From positions 29,882 through 93,881 of the forward strand of contig JAZQNO010000032.1 of the NCBI GenBank assembly GCA_045627385.1: DNA of 64,000 bases, in the 5' to 3' direction. The notes beneath the pieces are model-generated. The model did not search any database, was not told the DNA's origin, and saw nothing but the letters and a program-made list of their open reading frames with translations. The DNA is from UBA1757 sp045627385. Lineage in GTDB: Bacteria > Bacteroidota > Bacteroidia > Bacteroidales > UBA1402. A program made the position numbers and the translations under genes. This document shows positions 51,900-60,429 of this stretch, piece after piece (position 1 is the first letter of the stretch; every line of letters begins with the position of its first letter).

Positions 51900-52689
51900 G
51901 CGTCTGATACTCGGAATTCTGCTGTCAACGGCCTGTCTCTGCTTGTTCGATGCCTGTTCGTCCTCGAAGCGTCTGGGACGTCATTCCCGTCAGCTTCGCG
52001 AGCTGCAGACGGCCATCGACCGGAACAATTGGATTGAATCTGTCGATTCGAAATGCCAACTGAAATTCGAACGGCTCAGTTCGGCCGCACAACTGAAAAT
52101 AGAGAGCGACACTTGTCTTTGGGCCTCCGTCCAACCTTTGAGAGGTTTGGAAATTTACCGTCTGTGGCTCAATGGCGACCAAGCCGATGTCATCGACCGA
52201 AATGAAAAGATTCATCATGAACTGGTCTTGGACGATTTTTTCGAGAATGCCGGTTTCCCAGTGGCCCTTCTGAGCGCTCTGCTTACAGACCGCATGGCTG
52301 TTTCCGGCATCGCCCGTCCCGTCGTATCGGACTTTTCCGTTACCAAGTCTTCCGACCAAGCCGCTTGGGATCTCCTTTACAGCGACCAGGATATGACATA
52401 CGTCTACAGCCTCGATTCTATCGGCCAGCTGGTCAGCGCCGTCATCGAAATTCCCCGTTACGGCAGTCAGGCCTCTTTCCGTTATGCCGATTTCAGAGAT
52501 TATACGGAGGGCACCTTCCCCCATCGGGTGAAAATCGACTTCACCAGCGACCTGCTGGACCGTGCCTATTCGGCCGAATTGGTCTATACCCGTATCAGTT
52601 TCAATACGCATCCCAAAATGAACCGTTCCATCCCGTCGAGTTACCGCAAATCCGATTTGCCTGCTCTTCGCCAAATGCTTTCTCTATGA
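51889..52689 (+). CDS. DUF4292-type lipoprotein
   Basis: A protein of 266 residues with a signal peptide and lipobox (LCLFDAC). The mature part has the features of the DUF4292 family of Bacteroidota, a LolA/LolB-like half-barrel: 'ESVDSKCQLKFERLSSAAQL', 'SVQPLRGLEIYRLWLNGDQA', 'HELVLDDFFENAGF' and 'DYTEGTFPHRVKIDF'. The resemblance to lipoprotein-carrier folds suggests binding of a hydrophobic ligand in the periplasm, which is inference. It overlaps the TPR gene by 11 bases and the EnvC-like gene by four (ATGA), so it is translationally coupled to both. Confidence 0.85.
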   Translation: MKGKRLILGILLSTACLCLFDACSSSKRLGRHSRQLRELQTAIDRNNWIESVDSKCQLKFERLSSAAQLKIESDTCLWASVQPLRGLEIYRLWLNGDQADVIDRNEKIHHELVLDDFFENAGFPVALLSALLTDRMAVSGIARPVVSDFSVTKSSDQAAWDLLYSDQDMTYVYSLDSIGQLVSAVIEIPRYGSQASFRYADFRDYTEGTFPHRVKIDFTSDLLDRAYSAELVYTRISFNTHPKMNRSIPSSYRKSDLPALRQMLSL

Positions 52690-53903
52690 AAACCATATTG
52701 AAATATATGCTGATGTCGTTCCTGACGCTCGCCTCATCGGCGGTTCTGGCCCAGGACCTCGATGCCGTCAGACGTGAGCGTCAGGCGGTGATGGAACAAA
52801 TCAAGAAGACCGATGCCGCTTTGAGCGCCAATCAGAAATCGGTGCAGACTCAGTTGTACCGCTACAACGTCCTGAACGACCAGATCAAAGAAAGTGAGCG
52901 CTATCTGAACATGCTGAATGCCGAGTACAACAAGACTCGAAACGAGCTTAAGAAACTCAATGCCGAATACGACGAGCTCAATCGTCAGCTCCAACTCAGA
53001 AAAGACCAGTACGCCAATCTGGTCCGTCATCTCTATACGCGTCTTCACGAAAACGACAAGTTGATGTTCATTTTCTCGGCCAAGGATTTCGGACAGAGTC
53101 TGCGCCGTATCCGCTACCTGAACGAATATTCGCGCCACGAGCGCCAACAGGCCGAAGAAATCAGAAAACGGCAGCAAGAGATTGACAGCCTCAAGGAAGA
53201 ACTCGAGAAACTGAAGGTAAAACAGGCGGCTTTGGTGGCCGAACAGCAAGCCGAGCGCGACCAGCTGAAAAGCGAACGAAGCAAGCAGAATAAGGTCGTG
53301 CAGGATTTGCGCAAGCGCAGTCGGGCCTTGCAGACCGAACTCAATGCCCAGAAACAGAAGGCCACCAAACTTAATCGGAAAATCGAGGAAATCATAGCCG
53401 AAGAAAACCGCAGGTCGGCCGGCAACAGCGCCAGTTCGAAGGCCGTCTATGTGATGAATGTCAACGAGCAGAAACTGGCCTCCGAATTCGGCAAGAACAA
53501 AGGGCAGCTGCCCTTCCCCCTGAACGAACCCGGCACCATTGTGGTGCATTTCGGTCAGCAGAAGCATCAGGATATGAAATATGTGCAGACCAACAGCAGC
53601 GGCATCGACATTCAGACCGCTCCCGGAGCGTCTGCCCGCGCCATATTCAACGGCACCGTCACCAAGGTCTTCAGTGTCCAGGGAACCAATTTTTCCATCA
53701 TTGTCCGCCATGGCAACTATCTGACCGTCTATTCCAATATCGAAAAGGTCAGCGTAAAGGCCGGACAAACGGTGAAAACAGGAGAGACCTTGGGGACAGT
53801 TTATGTGGACAAATCGCAGAACAATCTCACAGTCATGCATTTCCAAATCTGGAAAGACTTGGAGAAACTCGATCCCGAACTTTGGATAAAAAGAATCAAA
53901 TGA
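52686..53903 (+). CDS. EnvC-like murein hydrolase activator with degenerate LytM domain
   Basis: A protein of 405 residues from ATG 52686, overlapping the previous stop. A signal peptide (MSFLTLASSAVLAQ) is followed by a long coiled coil (about residues 25-245). The M23/LytM domain covers about 285-405. Zinc ligands of active LytM enzymes are missing: the HxGxD motif reads S304-S-G-I-D308, and the HxH motif reads V383-M-H385. This is the signature of EnvC-type activators, which switch on separate amidases during cell division instead of cutting peptidoglycan themselves. It belongs to the dut-TPR-DUF4292-EnvC series and overlaps the M20 deacylase gene by four bases. Confidence 0.9.
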   Translation: MKTILKYMLMSFLTLASSAVLAQDLDAVRRERQAVMEQIKKTDAALSANQKSVQTQLYRYNVLNDQIKESERYLNMLNAEYNKTRNELKKLNAEYDELNRQLQLRKDQYANLVRHLYTRLHENDKLMFIFSAKDFGQSLRRIRYLNEYSRHERQQAEEIRKRQQEIDSLKEELEKLKVKQAALVAEQQAERDQLKSERSKQNKVVQDLRKRSRALQTELNAQKQKATKLNRKIEEIIAEENRRSAGNSASSKAVYVMNVNEQKLASEFGKNKGQLPFPLNEPGTIVVHFGQQKHQDMKYVQTNSSGIDIQTAPGASARAIFNGTVTKVFSVQGTNFSIIVRHGNYLTVYSNIEKVSVKAGQTVKTGETLGTVYVDKSQNNLTVMHFQIWKDLEKLDPELWIKRIK

Positions 53904-54955
53904 AGGAAACGATGAAAGATACTTTGGACTTGCTGAAACAGCTCATAGCCATCCCTTCGCTCAGCCGACAGGAAAACGACTGTGCCGATTTCCTGGAGAA
54001 GTACCTCAGCGAAAGAGGCCAGAAAGTCAATCGAGTGGGCAACAACCTTTGGTGCATGGCCTCTTACGACCCTTCCCGCCCGACAATCCTGCTCAATTCG
54101 CACATCGACACCGTTCCGGCCTCTGACTCTTGGACGCGTCCGGCCTTCCAAGCCACCGTCGAAGGAGACCGTCTGTACGGTTTGGGAAGCAACGATGCCG
54201 GCGCTCCTATGGTATGCCTTGTCGCCACCTATTTGAAATTGTGCGACACGCAACAGTCATACAATCTTGTGCTTGGTCTTTCCTGCGAAGAAGAAGTCAC
54301 CGGCAAAGGAGGCATTGAAACGCTCATTCCGCAGTTGCCGCCTGTCGACTTCGCATTGGTCGGCGAACCGACCGGTCTCAAAGCCGCCATTGCCGAAAAA
54401 GGATTGATGGTGCTTGACTGTACGGCTCACGGTCAATCCGGCCACGCCGCCCATCAGAACGGCGACAACGCCATCTACAAGGCAATGAAAGACATCGAGT
54501 GGTTCCGCACGGCCCAACTTCCCGGTATTTCCGAACTGCTCGGTCCTGTGAGGATGACGGTCACCATCGTCAATGCCGGATCCAAACACAATGTCATTCC
54601 CGACACCTGTACCTTCACTGTGGATGTCCGTTCCAACGAATGCTACACGAACGAACAACTGTTCGATTACATCTCTTCGCAAGTCTCGTGCGAAGTCAAA
54701 GCACGCTCATTCAGACTCTCGTCTTCGGGAATCGACCCGAGTCATCCTGCAGTGGAACGCTGCCGTCAGCTGCATCTTCCGCTGTTCGGCTCTCCTACGC
54801 TTTCCGACCAGTCGCGCATGCCTTTCGCCTCGTTCAAACTCGGTCCCGGAGAAACGACCCGTTCCCACACCGCCGACGAATTCGTATGTCTGTCGGAGTT
54901 GGAAGCCGGCTTGAAAGTCTATATGGACCTTCTCGACGGTCTGTCACTTGGATAA
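53900..54955 (+). CDS. M20-family amidohydrolase, N-acyl-ornithine/citrulline deacylase-like
   Basis: A protein of 351 residues from the ATG at 53900, which overlaps the EnvC stop. It has the M20 metal motifs: His68-Asp70 in 'LLNSHIDTVP', bridging Asp99 in 'GLGSNDAGAPM', catalytic Glu131 in 'GLSCEEEVTGKG', and 'LVGEPTGLKA' with 'HGQSGHAAHQNGDNAIY' in the lid region. The pattern matches the ArgE/DapE branch. In Bacteroidales an ArgE-like enzyme removes succinyl from N-succinyl-citrulline or ornithine in arginine synthesis; that specific role is inferred. No other arg gene is in the window. It converges on tatD with a 12-base overlap (54944-54955). Confidence 0.88.
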   Translation: MKETMKDTLDLLKQLIAIPSLSRQENDCADFLEKYLSERGQKVNRVGNNLWCMASYDPSRPTILLNSHIDTVPASDSWTRPAFQATVEGDRLYGLGSNDAGAPMVCLVATYLKLCDTQQSYNLVLGLSCEEEVTGKGGIETLIPQLPPVDFALVGEPTGLKAAIAEKGLMVLDCTAHGQSGHAAHQNGDNAIYKAMKDIEWFRTAQLPGISELLGPVRMTVTIVNAGSKHNVIPDTCTFTVDVRSNECYTNEQLFDYISSQVSCEVKARSFRLSSSGIDPSHPAVERCRQLHLPLFGSPTLSDQSRMPFASFKLGPGETTRSHTADEFVCLSELEAGLKVYMDLLDGLSLG

Positions 54956-55561
54956 ATCGTCGTCGGTTTCGAAACAGGCATTTCCCAAACAGGCTTCCAG
55001 GGCCTGCATGTTTGCGTTTTTCCCGAAAGAAAGCCAGAATCCGTGGTCGGTCCATTGTCTGGCTTGTACAGCGTTTCCTCTGAATCCGTGGATGATCCAC
55101 TGCGGAATGCCAGGGAATTCCGTTTTGGCGGCCAAGACTTGCTCCATGGCTTTAACGCAATGGATGATGACCGGTTTTTTCAAACGCTTGGCCAGAGAGA
55201 GCTGGAGGCGGAAAACCTCCATCTGACGCTGCCAATCGGCTGCTGAATGTTTGTCCAGTCCGATTTCACCGATATATTTGATGCGCGGATGCGAAAAGAC
55301 AAGTTCCAAAACCTTTGTCAAATTATCGGGCGGGATCGGAAAACAGTCCGCATCCCAAGGGTGTATGCCGGCGCTCAACAGCAGATTGGGCGCCTCTTTG
55401 GGGACAGCCTCGCCCTGGTCGGTATGCAGACATTCGAGCGCTTCCGATGTGGAGCTACAGCCGGCCATCTGCTTCAGTTCTTCCGGCCGAAGACGCAGGT
55501 TCAGCACCTGCATGCAATCTTCTTCCGGACGATAAAGGTGAGTGTGCATGTCCAGTTTCAT
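54944..55561 (-). CDS. tatD: TatD-family metal-dependent hydrolase
   Basis: A protein of 205 residues from ATG 55561, shorter than most TatD proteins (about 260). The N-terminal metal motif 'KLDMHTHL' (His6, His8), 'YIGEIGLD', 'VIIHCVKAMEQV' and 'WIIHGFRGNAVQA' follow the family order. The C-terminal helix pair after 'DDDLSK' appears shortened. TatD proteins are deoxyribonucleases and D-tyrosyl-type hydrolases. It is the last gene of the long reverse-strand series from sdhC, overlaps yidD by four bases and the convergent M20 gene by 12. Confidence 0.82.
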   Translation of the reverse strand: MKLDMHTHLYRPEEDCMQVLNLRLRPEELKQMAGCSSTSEALECLHTDQGEAVPKEAPNLLLSAGIHPWDADCFPIPPDNLTKVLELVFSHPRIKYIGEIGLDKHSAADWQRQMEVFRLQLSLAKRLKKPVIIHCVKAMEQVLAAKTEFPGIPQWIIHGFRGNAVQARQWTDHGFWLSFGKNANMQALEACLGNACFETDDDLSK

Positions 55562-55800
55562 GGTACCGGATCGTAACCGCTGCCTCCGAAAGGATGACAG
55601 CGGAGCAGTCTTTTCAAAGCCAGCCACGAACCCTTGAACGGGCCGTACTTGCGCAGGGCTTCCATAGCGTACTGCGAACAAGTGGGTGTGTAGCGGCACG
55701 AAGCAGGAGTGAGCGGACTGATGCAGGCCCGATAAAAACGGACGGGCAACAGCATCAGCCATACCAGGCCGTCTCTGAGAAATCTGATGATTTTCTTCAT
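55558..55800 (-). CDS. yidD: Membrane protein insertion efficiency factor
   Basis: A protein of 80 residues from ATG 55800, the typical size of YidD. The family signature 'CRYTPTCSQYAMEALRKYGP' and 'RCHPFGGSGYDPVP' are both present. An N-terminal amphipathic helix ('FLRDGLVWLMLLPVRFYRAC') should sit on the inner face of the membrane. YidD assists YidC in inserting membrane proteins. It overlaps the rnpA stop by four bases upstream and tatD by four downstream; the rnpA-yidD pair is conserved widely in bacteria, though here it is not next to yidC or rpmH. Confidence 0.95.
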   Translation of the reverse strand: MKKIIRFLRDGLVWLMLLPVRFYRACISPLTPASCRYTPTCSQYAMEALRKYGPFKGSWLALKRLLRCHPFGGSGYDPVP

Positions 55801-56234
55801 AGCTCCGGCGTCTCCTCTCCGCTTGCCGGAGCCTCCGAAGACGTTTCTACCGCCGCCCTGATCTTCTCCAGTGCCTTGCCCATTTTGGCAAAGACGGTAG
55901 AGTAGTCGGCCAGCTCGTCCGATTGCCACACAAAGGCGATCTGCAGGCTTCCGCCCTGCCGTTCCAACACCTCGGTCAGCAGCGACTTCTGAAGGCGGTA
56001 AGACTCGCGCATCAGACGTTTCAGGCGGTTTCTCCTATTGGCACGATGGTGCTTCTTCTTGGGTACGCTCATCAGCACTTTGACGGGGATATCCTCCACC
56101 GCACCGGGCGTATAGTTCCAACAGGCTCTCACGGGGTAGGCCATGGCCGACTGCCCCGTACGGAACAACTCGGCAATGCGGATTTCTCCACAGAGCCGTT
56201 CTTCCTTACTGAATGTATAGATATGGGTAGCCAC
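55797..56234 (-). CDS. rnpA: Ribonuclease P protein component
   Basis: A protein of 145 residues. The RNase P protein signature 'RANRRNRLKRLMRESYR' with 'VLMSVPKKKHHR' before it is clear. The N-terminal 'TFSKEERLCGEIRIAELF' is the usual beginning. A C-terminal acidic tail after residue 125 ('SSEAPASGEETPEL') is not part of the conserved fold. The protein helps the RNA subunit bind pre-tRNA 5' leaders. It lies 12 bp after hemD and overlaps yidD by four bases. Confidence 0.95.
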   Translation of the reverse strand: MATHIYTFSKEERLCGEIRIAELFRTGQSAMAYPVRACWNYTPGAVEDIPVKVLMSVPKKKHHRANRRNRLKRLMRESYRLQKSLLTEVLERQGGSLQIAFVWQSDELADYSTVFAKMGKALEKIRAAVETSSEAPASGEETPEL

Positions 56235-56246
56235 CTCTGCAATGGC

Positions 56247-57002
56247 TTATTTCTTCTTGTTCGAAACCTTCAGATAGTTTTCAATGGCAGCCGTGATGGA
56301 AGGGGCTTCGGGTGTCGGGGCTTCGATGTCGAGACGGAGTCCGGCGTCGCGGACTGCCTGGGCGGTCGTTTTTCCCAAAGTGGCAATGGCGATTTCTCCC
56401 TGCTGGAAGTCGGGGAAATTCTTTTTCAGCGAAGCGATACCGTTGGGGCTGAAGAAAACCAGCATGTCATAATCGAAGCTTTCTTCTGTCGTGAAGTCGT
56501 TGCTCAATGTGCGATACATGACAGCCTTAGAGTAGCTGATACCCTTTTCTTCGAGGATATTGCAGAGATCATCTTTGTTGACGTCCGAAACGGAAACGAG
56601 ATATTTCTCATCGGCATGTTTCTGAATCAGGACGACAAGCTCATCCAATTTGCCGGTAGCGGGGAAAAAGACCTTGCGCTTGCGGTATTGGATGTAGCGC
56701 TGAAGATAAAGCGAAACCTGCTCGCTTATGCAGAAGTACTTCATGTCTTCGGGAATGCTCACGCGAAGTTCCTCGCAAAGACGGAAGAAATGGTCAATGG
56801 CAGTACGGGCCGTGAAGACGACAGCCGTATGGTCCAGAATATTCACCTTCTGGTGACGGAACTCTTTCGAGGTGACGCCTTCCACCTTGATGAAAGGTCG
56901 GAAGTTGATTTTGACACCATATTTTTTCTCAAGGTCAAAATAGGGCGACTTATCACTGGTCGGCTTCGGCTGCGATACCAATATGTTCTTTACCTTCAAC
57001 AT
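56247..57002 (-). CDS. hemD: Uroporphyrinogen-III synthase
   Basis: A protein of 251 residues with the two-lobed pattern of HemD-family enzymes: 'KVNILDHTAVVFTARTAIDH' in the first lobe, and 'DMLVFFSPNGIASLKKNFPD' and 'AIATLGKTTAQAVRDAGLRL' in the second. The 'FTSxxAV'-type and 'IGxxTA'-type motifs that define this poorly conserved family are recognisable. It closes hydroxymethylbilane to uroporphyrinogen III in tetrapyrrole synthesis. The rest of the haem pathway is not nearby. It follows the DUF4271 gene by eight bases in the sdh-to-tatD series; haem supply for the b-type cytochrome SdhC would be a sensible link. Confidence 0.88.
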   Translation of the reverse strand: MLKVKNILVSQPKPTSDKSPYFDLEKKYGVKINFRPFIKVEGVTSKEFRHQKVNILDHTAVVFTARTAIDHFFRLCEELRVSIPEDMKYFCISEQVSLYLQRYIQYRKRKVFFPATGKLDELVVLIQKHADEKYLVSVSDVNKDDLCNILEEKGISYSKAVMYRTLSNDFTTEESFDYDMLVFFSPNGIASLKKNFPDFQQGEIAIATLGKTTAQAVRDAGLRLDIEAPTPEAPSITAAIENYLKVSNKKK

Positions 57003-57010
57003 TGCAAGAG

Positions 57011-57700
57011 TTATGAGATGGCGAAAAAGCTTATCTGCTCTATGCTTTTAAGCCAGACGCACATGGGAAGAATTTCAACGCCGCAAAGGTACAAAATTAA
57101 TTGGAAAGCCGAAACACCTATGCCCGAAAAATAGTGCACTAAAGGTGTGATAGAAACCGCTTTAACTATAGCCCAAACGATGATGCCGCCTATCAGGACA
57201 GAGGCGTGTCCGAGCTTGAGAATCTCATTGGCCAGAATGACGAAAATCAGGATGACCGCGAGCAGATTGGCTCCTGTCGCATTGTTGTTGATGAGCGCTT
57301 TCGACTCTCCCCTTGGCAAGTTGATCCATGAGAACAGCCGGTACGACAACCATTTGAACAGAAACAGGCAAAGTGTCAACAGCCATGCCGTCAGCCATTG
57401 TTGTCCGGTACTCGTACGTAAAGAAACGTCTTCGTCGCCTTGCAGGAGCAAGACGACGAAGACGCTGTACAATGCAATGGAAAAAATGGTGAGAACATTC
57501 TGGAACTGCTGCAGTCTCACATCCGAATTCATCGGAGACGTGCGTTCGCCCGGATGGTAGAACGCCTTGAGGTAGGGCAGCAGATAAGACCGATGAGAAC
57601 CGAACAGGTACGCAAACACCATCAGGGCCACGACGATGAGCAGGTACGCCTGCCAGCCGGCAAAGCCCGACAGTTCACGGAGTTGTCCGGAGTGTTCCAT
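57011..57700 (-). CDS. DUF4271-type membrane protein
   Basis: A protein of 229 residues with about six to seven membrane helices ('AYLLIVVALMVFAYLFG', 'VLTIFSIALYSVFVVLLL', 'NLLAVILIFVILANEILK', 'ASVLIGGIIVWAIVKAVSI', 'FQLILYLCGVEILPMCVWL'). The pattern and its place next to hemD fit the Bacteroidota DUF4271 family, whose function is not known. It lies 12 bases after sdhB and eight before hemD, in one apparent transcript. A role in the membrane side of haem or quinone metabolism is only a guess from context. Confidence 0.8.
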   Translation of the reverse strand: MEHSGQLRELSGFAGWQAYLLIVVALMVFAYLFGSHRSYLLPYLKAFYHPGERTSPMNSDVRLQQFQNVLTIFSIALYSVFVVLLLQGDEDVSLRTSTGQQWLTAWLLTLCLFLFKWLSYRLFSWINLPRGESKALINNNATGANLLAVILIFVILANEILKLGHASVLIGGIIVWAIVKAVSITPLVHYFSGIGVSAFQLILYLCGVEILPMCVWLKSIEQISFFAIS

Positions 57701-57712
57701 CTTTCCGAAATG

Positions 57713-58468
57713 CTAGTCTTTCAATTTGGCGCAAAGGAACTCGCGGTTCAGGCGGGCGATGTTCGAAATGGACACGTTCTTCGGGCATTCGGCTTCGCAT
57801 GCACCGGTGTTGGTGCAGTTGCCGAATCCGAGTTCGTCCATTTTGGCCACCATTGCCTTGGCACGACGGGCAGCTTCGACCTTGCCCTGAGGCAAGAGAG
57901 CCAACTGGCTCACCTTGGCGCTGACGAACAGCATGGCCGATCCGTTCTTGCAGGCAGCCACACAGGCACCGCAACCGATGCAGGAAGCGGCGTCCATAGC
58001 CAGGTCGGCTGTGGGCTTGGGAATCGGAATGGCATTGGCGTCGGGAGCACCACCCGTGTTGACCGACACGTAACCGCCGGCCTGGATGATCTTGTCGAAA
58101 GCGCTGCGGTCTACCATCAAGTCGCGGATGACGGGGAAACCGTGCGAACGCCAAGGCTCGATGGTGATGACGTCACCGTCGTTGAACTTGCGCATGTGAA
58201 GCTGACAGGTGGTGATGTCTTCGTCGGGTCCGTGAGGATGGCCGTTGATGTAGAGAGAACACATACCGCAAATACCTTCACGGCAGTCGTGGTCGAAAAC
58301 CACGGGCTCCTTGCGGTCGGCGATGAGCTGCTCGTTGAGCTGGTCCATCATTTCAAGGAAAGAACTGTCGGTGGAAACACCGTCCAGCTTGTAGGTCTCG
58401 AAAGCACCTTTGGCCTTCGGGCCTCTCTGACGCCATACTTTCAGCGTAACATTGATCGTCTTATCCAT
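57713..58468 (-). CDS. sdhB: Succinate dehydrogenase/fumarate reductase iron-sulfur subunit
   Basis: A protein of 251 residues. The N-terminal [2Fe-2S] ferredoxin domain has Cys62, 67, 70 and 88 ('CREGICGMC', then 'ITTC'). The C-terminal part has the two cluster-binding motifs CIGCGACVAAC (Cys163, 166, 169, 173) and 'CTNTGACEAECP' (Cys218, 224, 228). It passes electrons between the FAD of SdhA and the haem/quinone of SdhC. It follows sdhA by two bases. In anaerobic Bacteroidales the complex usually works as a fumarate reductase with menaquinol; direction cannot be read from sequence. Confidence 0.95.
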   Translation of the reverse strand: MDKTINVTLKVWRQRGPKAKGAFETYKLDGVSTDSSFLEMMDQLNEQLIADRKEPVVFDHDCREGICGMCSLYINGHPHGPDEDITTCQLHMRKFNDGDVITIEPWRSHGFPVIRDLMVDRSAFDKIIQAGGYVSVNTGGAPDANAIPIPKPTADLAMDAASCIGCGACVAACKNGSAMLFVSAKVSQLALLPQGKVEAARRAKAMVAKMDELGFGNCTNTGACEAECPKNVSISNIARLNREFLCAKLKD

Positions 58469-58470
58469 GA

Positions 58471-60423
58471 TTATTTGTAATTGCGGGTTTGAACTTTGGT
58501 GAATTCATAATTGAGCGGCTCCTTCAGCAGCTCGGGTTCTTCGTCTTCGCCTTTGTATTTCCAGCAGCCGACATACATGAACTTGTCGTCCTGACGCAGC
58601 GCTTCGCCTTCGGGAGTCTGGTATTCCTCGCGGAAGTGACCGCCGCAAGACTCTTCTCTGTGAAGGGCATCACGAGCCATCAGCTCGCCGATTTCGATGA
58701 AGTCGGCCAAACGCAGGGCCTTTTCCAGTTCGGTATTCATATCCTTGCCGTCACCGGGGATGAATACGTTGCTCCAGAATTCTTTCTTGATACGTTTGAT
58801 TTCTTCCAGACCTTTCTTCAGACCTTCAGCCGTGCGGCCCATACCTACGAAGTCCCACATGATGAGACCCAGTTCCTTGTGGATGGAATCGACGCTGCGC
58901 TGGCCCTGAATGGCCATCAGACGGGCGATGCGGTCGTTGACGTTCTTTTCGGCCTCGATGAATTCGGGACGCTCGGTCGAGAAACGCGGCGTGCGGATCT
59001 CGTCGGCAAGATAGTTCTGGATGGTGTAAGGCAGAACGAAGTAACCGTCGGCCAGACCCTGCATCAGAGCGGAGGCGCCCAGACGGTTGGCACCATGGTC
59101 GGAGAAGTTGGCCTCGCCGATGCAGAACAGACCGGGGATGGAGGTCTGCAGTTCGTAGTCGACCCAGATACCGCCCATCGTGTAGTGGATGGCCGGGAAA
59201 ATCATCATCGGATTCTCGTAGGGGTTCACATCGGTGATTTTCTCATACATCTGGAACAGGTTGCCGTAGCGGGCCTCGACCACATCCTTGCCCAGACGGG
59301 AAATAGCTTCGTTGAAATCGAGGAAAACGGCCAGACCGGTGTTGTTGACACCGAAGCCGGCATCGCAGCGCTCCTTGGCGGCACGAGAGGCGACGTCGCG
59401 CGGAACCAGGTTGCCGAAAGCCGGATAACGGCGTTCCAGATAGTAGTCGCGGTCCTCTTCGGGAATGTCGCGACCCTGAAGTTTGCCAGCCTGCAGAGCT
59501 TTGGCGTCTTCCAGTTTCTTGGGCACCCAGATGCGGCCGTCGTTACGCAGCGACTCCGACATCAGCGTCAGTTTGGACTGGTTGCTGCCGTGCACGGGGA
59601 TGCAGGTGGGGTGGATCTGGGCGTAGCAGGGATTGGCGAAATAGGCGCCGTGCTTGTAAGCCTGCCAGGCGGCCGAACCGTTGGAACCCATGGCATTGGT
59701 GGAAAGGAAGAAGGTGTTGCCGTAACCGCCGGTACCGAGGACGACAGCGTGAGCGGCGTAGCGTTCAATCTTACCCGTGGTCAGGTTGCGGACGATGATG
59801 CCGCGTGCCTTGCCGTCGATGATGACCAGGTCGAGCATTTCGCGACGTGTGTACAGCTTCACCGTGCCGGCTTTCACCTGGCGGCTCAGAGCCGAATAGG
59901 CGCCCAGCAGCAACTGCTGTCCGGTCTGACCTTTGGCATAGAACGTACGGCTCACCTGAGCGCCGCCGAACGAACGGTTGGCCAGCGTGCCGCCGTATTC
60001 GCGGGCAAAAGGAACACCCTGAGCCACGCACTGGTCGATGATATTGTTGGACACTTCGGCCAGACGGTGTACGTTGGCTTCACGGGCGCGGTAGTCGCCG
60101 CCCTTGATGGTGTCGTAATAGAGGCGATAGACAGAGTCGCCGTCGTTCTGGTAGTTCTTTGCAGCATTGATACCGCCTTGTGCGGCGATGGAGTGAGCGC
60201 GGCGCGGACTATCCTGAATACAGAAGTTCAGCACGTGGAATCCCATTTCGCCCAGCGATGCGGCGGCCGATGCGCCGGCCAGACCGGTTCCTACTACGAT
60301 GATATCCAGACGACGCTTGTTCGAGGGATTCACCAGTTTCTGATGGGCTTTGTAGTTGGTCCATTTTTCTGCCAAGGGCCCTTCGGGGATCTTGGAGTCG
60401 ATTTTAATAGCTTCGGTACTCAT
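58471..60423 (-). CDS. sdhA: Succinate dehydrogenase/fumarate reductase flavoprotein subunit
   Basis: A protein of 650 residues. The FAD-binding motif 'IIVVGTGLAGASAAASLGEM' is followed by 'RRAHSIAAQGGINAAKNYQN' with the covalent-flavin His at about 77. Active-site regions 'HPTCIPVHGSNQSKLTLMSE' and 'RLGASALMQGLADGYFV' are recognisable. The length and the pattern fit the Bacteroidota/Bacillus-type SdhA found with a single five-helix cytochrome subunit. It lies six bases after sdhC and two before sdhB. The complex is attached to the inner membrane and joins the reductive branch of the TCA pathway to the electron-transport chain. Confidence 0.96.
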   Translation of the reverse strand: MSTEAIKIDSKIPEGPLAEKWTNYKAHQKLVNPSNKRRLDIIVVGTGLAGASAAASLGEMGFHVLNFCIQDSPRRAHSIAAQGGINAAKNYQNDGDSVYRLYYDTIKGGDYRAREANVHRLAEVSNNIIDQCVAQGVPFAREYGGTLANRSFGGAQVSRTFYAKGQTGQQLLLGAYSALSRQVKAGTVKLYTRREMLDLVIIDGKARGIIVRNLTTGKIERYAAHAVVLGTGGYGNTFFLSTNAMGSNGSAAWQAYKHGAYFANPCYAQIHPTCIPVHGSNQSKLTLMSESLRNDGRIWVPKKLEDAKALQAGKLQGRDIPEEDRDYYLERRYPAFGNLVPRDVASRAAKERCDAGFGVNNTGLAVFLDFNEAISRLGKDVVEARYGNLFQMYEKITDVNPYENPMMIFPAIHYTMGGIWVDYELQTSIPGLFCIGEANFSDHGANRLGASALMQGLADGYFVLPYTIQNYLADEIRTPRFSTERPEFIEAEKNVNDRIARLMAIQGQRSVDSIHKELGLIMWDFVGMGRTAEGLKKGLEEIKRIKKEFWSNVFIPGDGKDMNTELEKALRLADFIEIGELMARDALHREESCGGHFREEYQTPEGEALRQDDKFMYVGCWKYKGEDEEPELLKEPLNYEFTKVQTRNYK

Positions 60424-60429
60424 GTCTTA

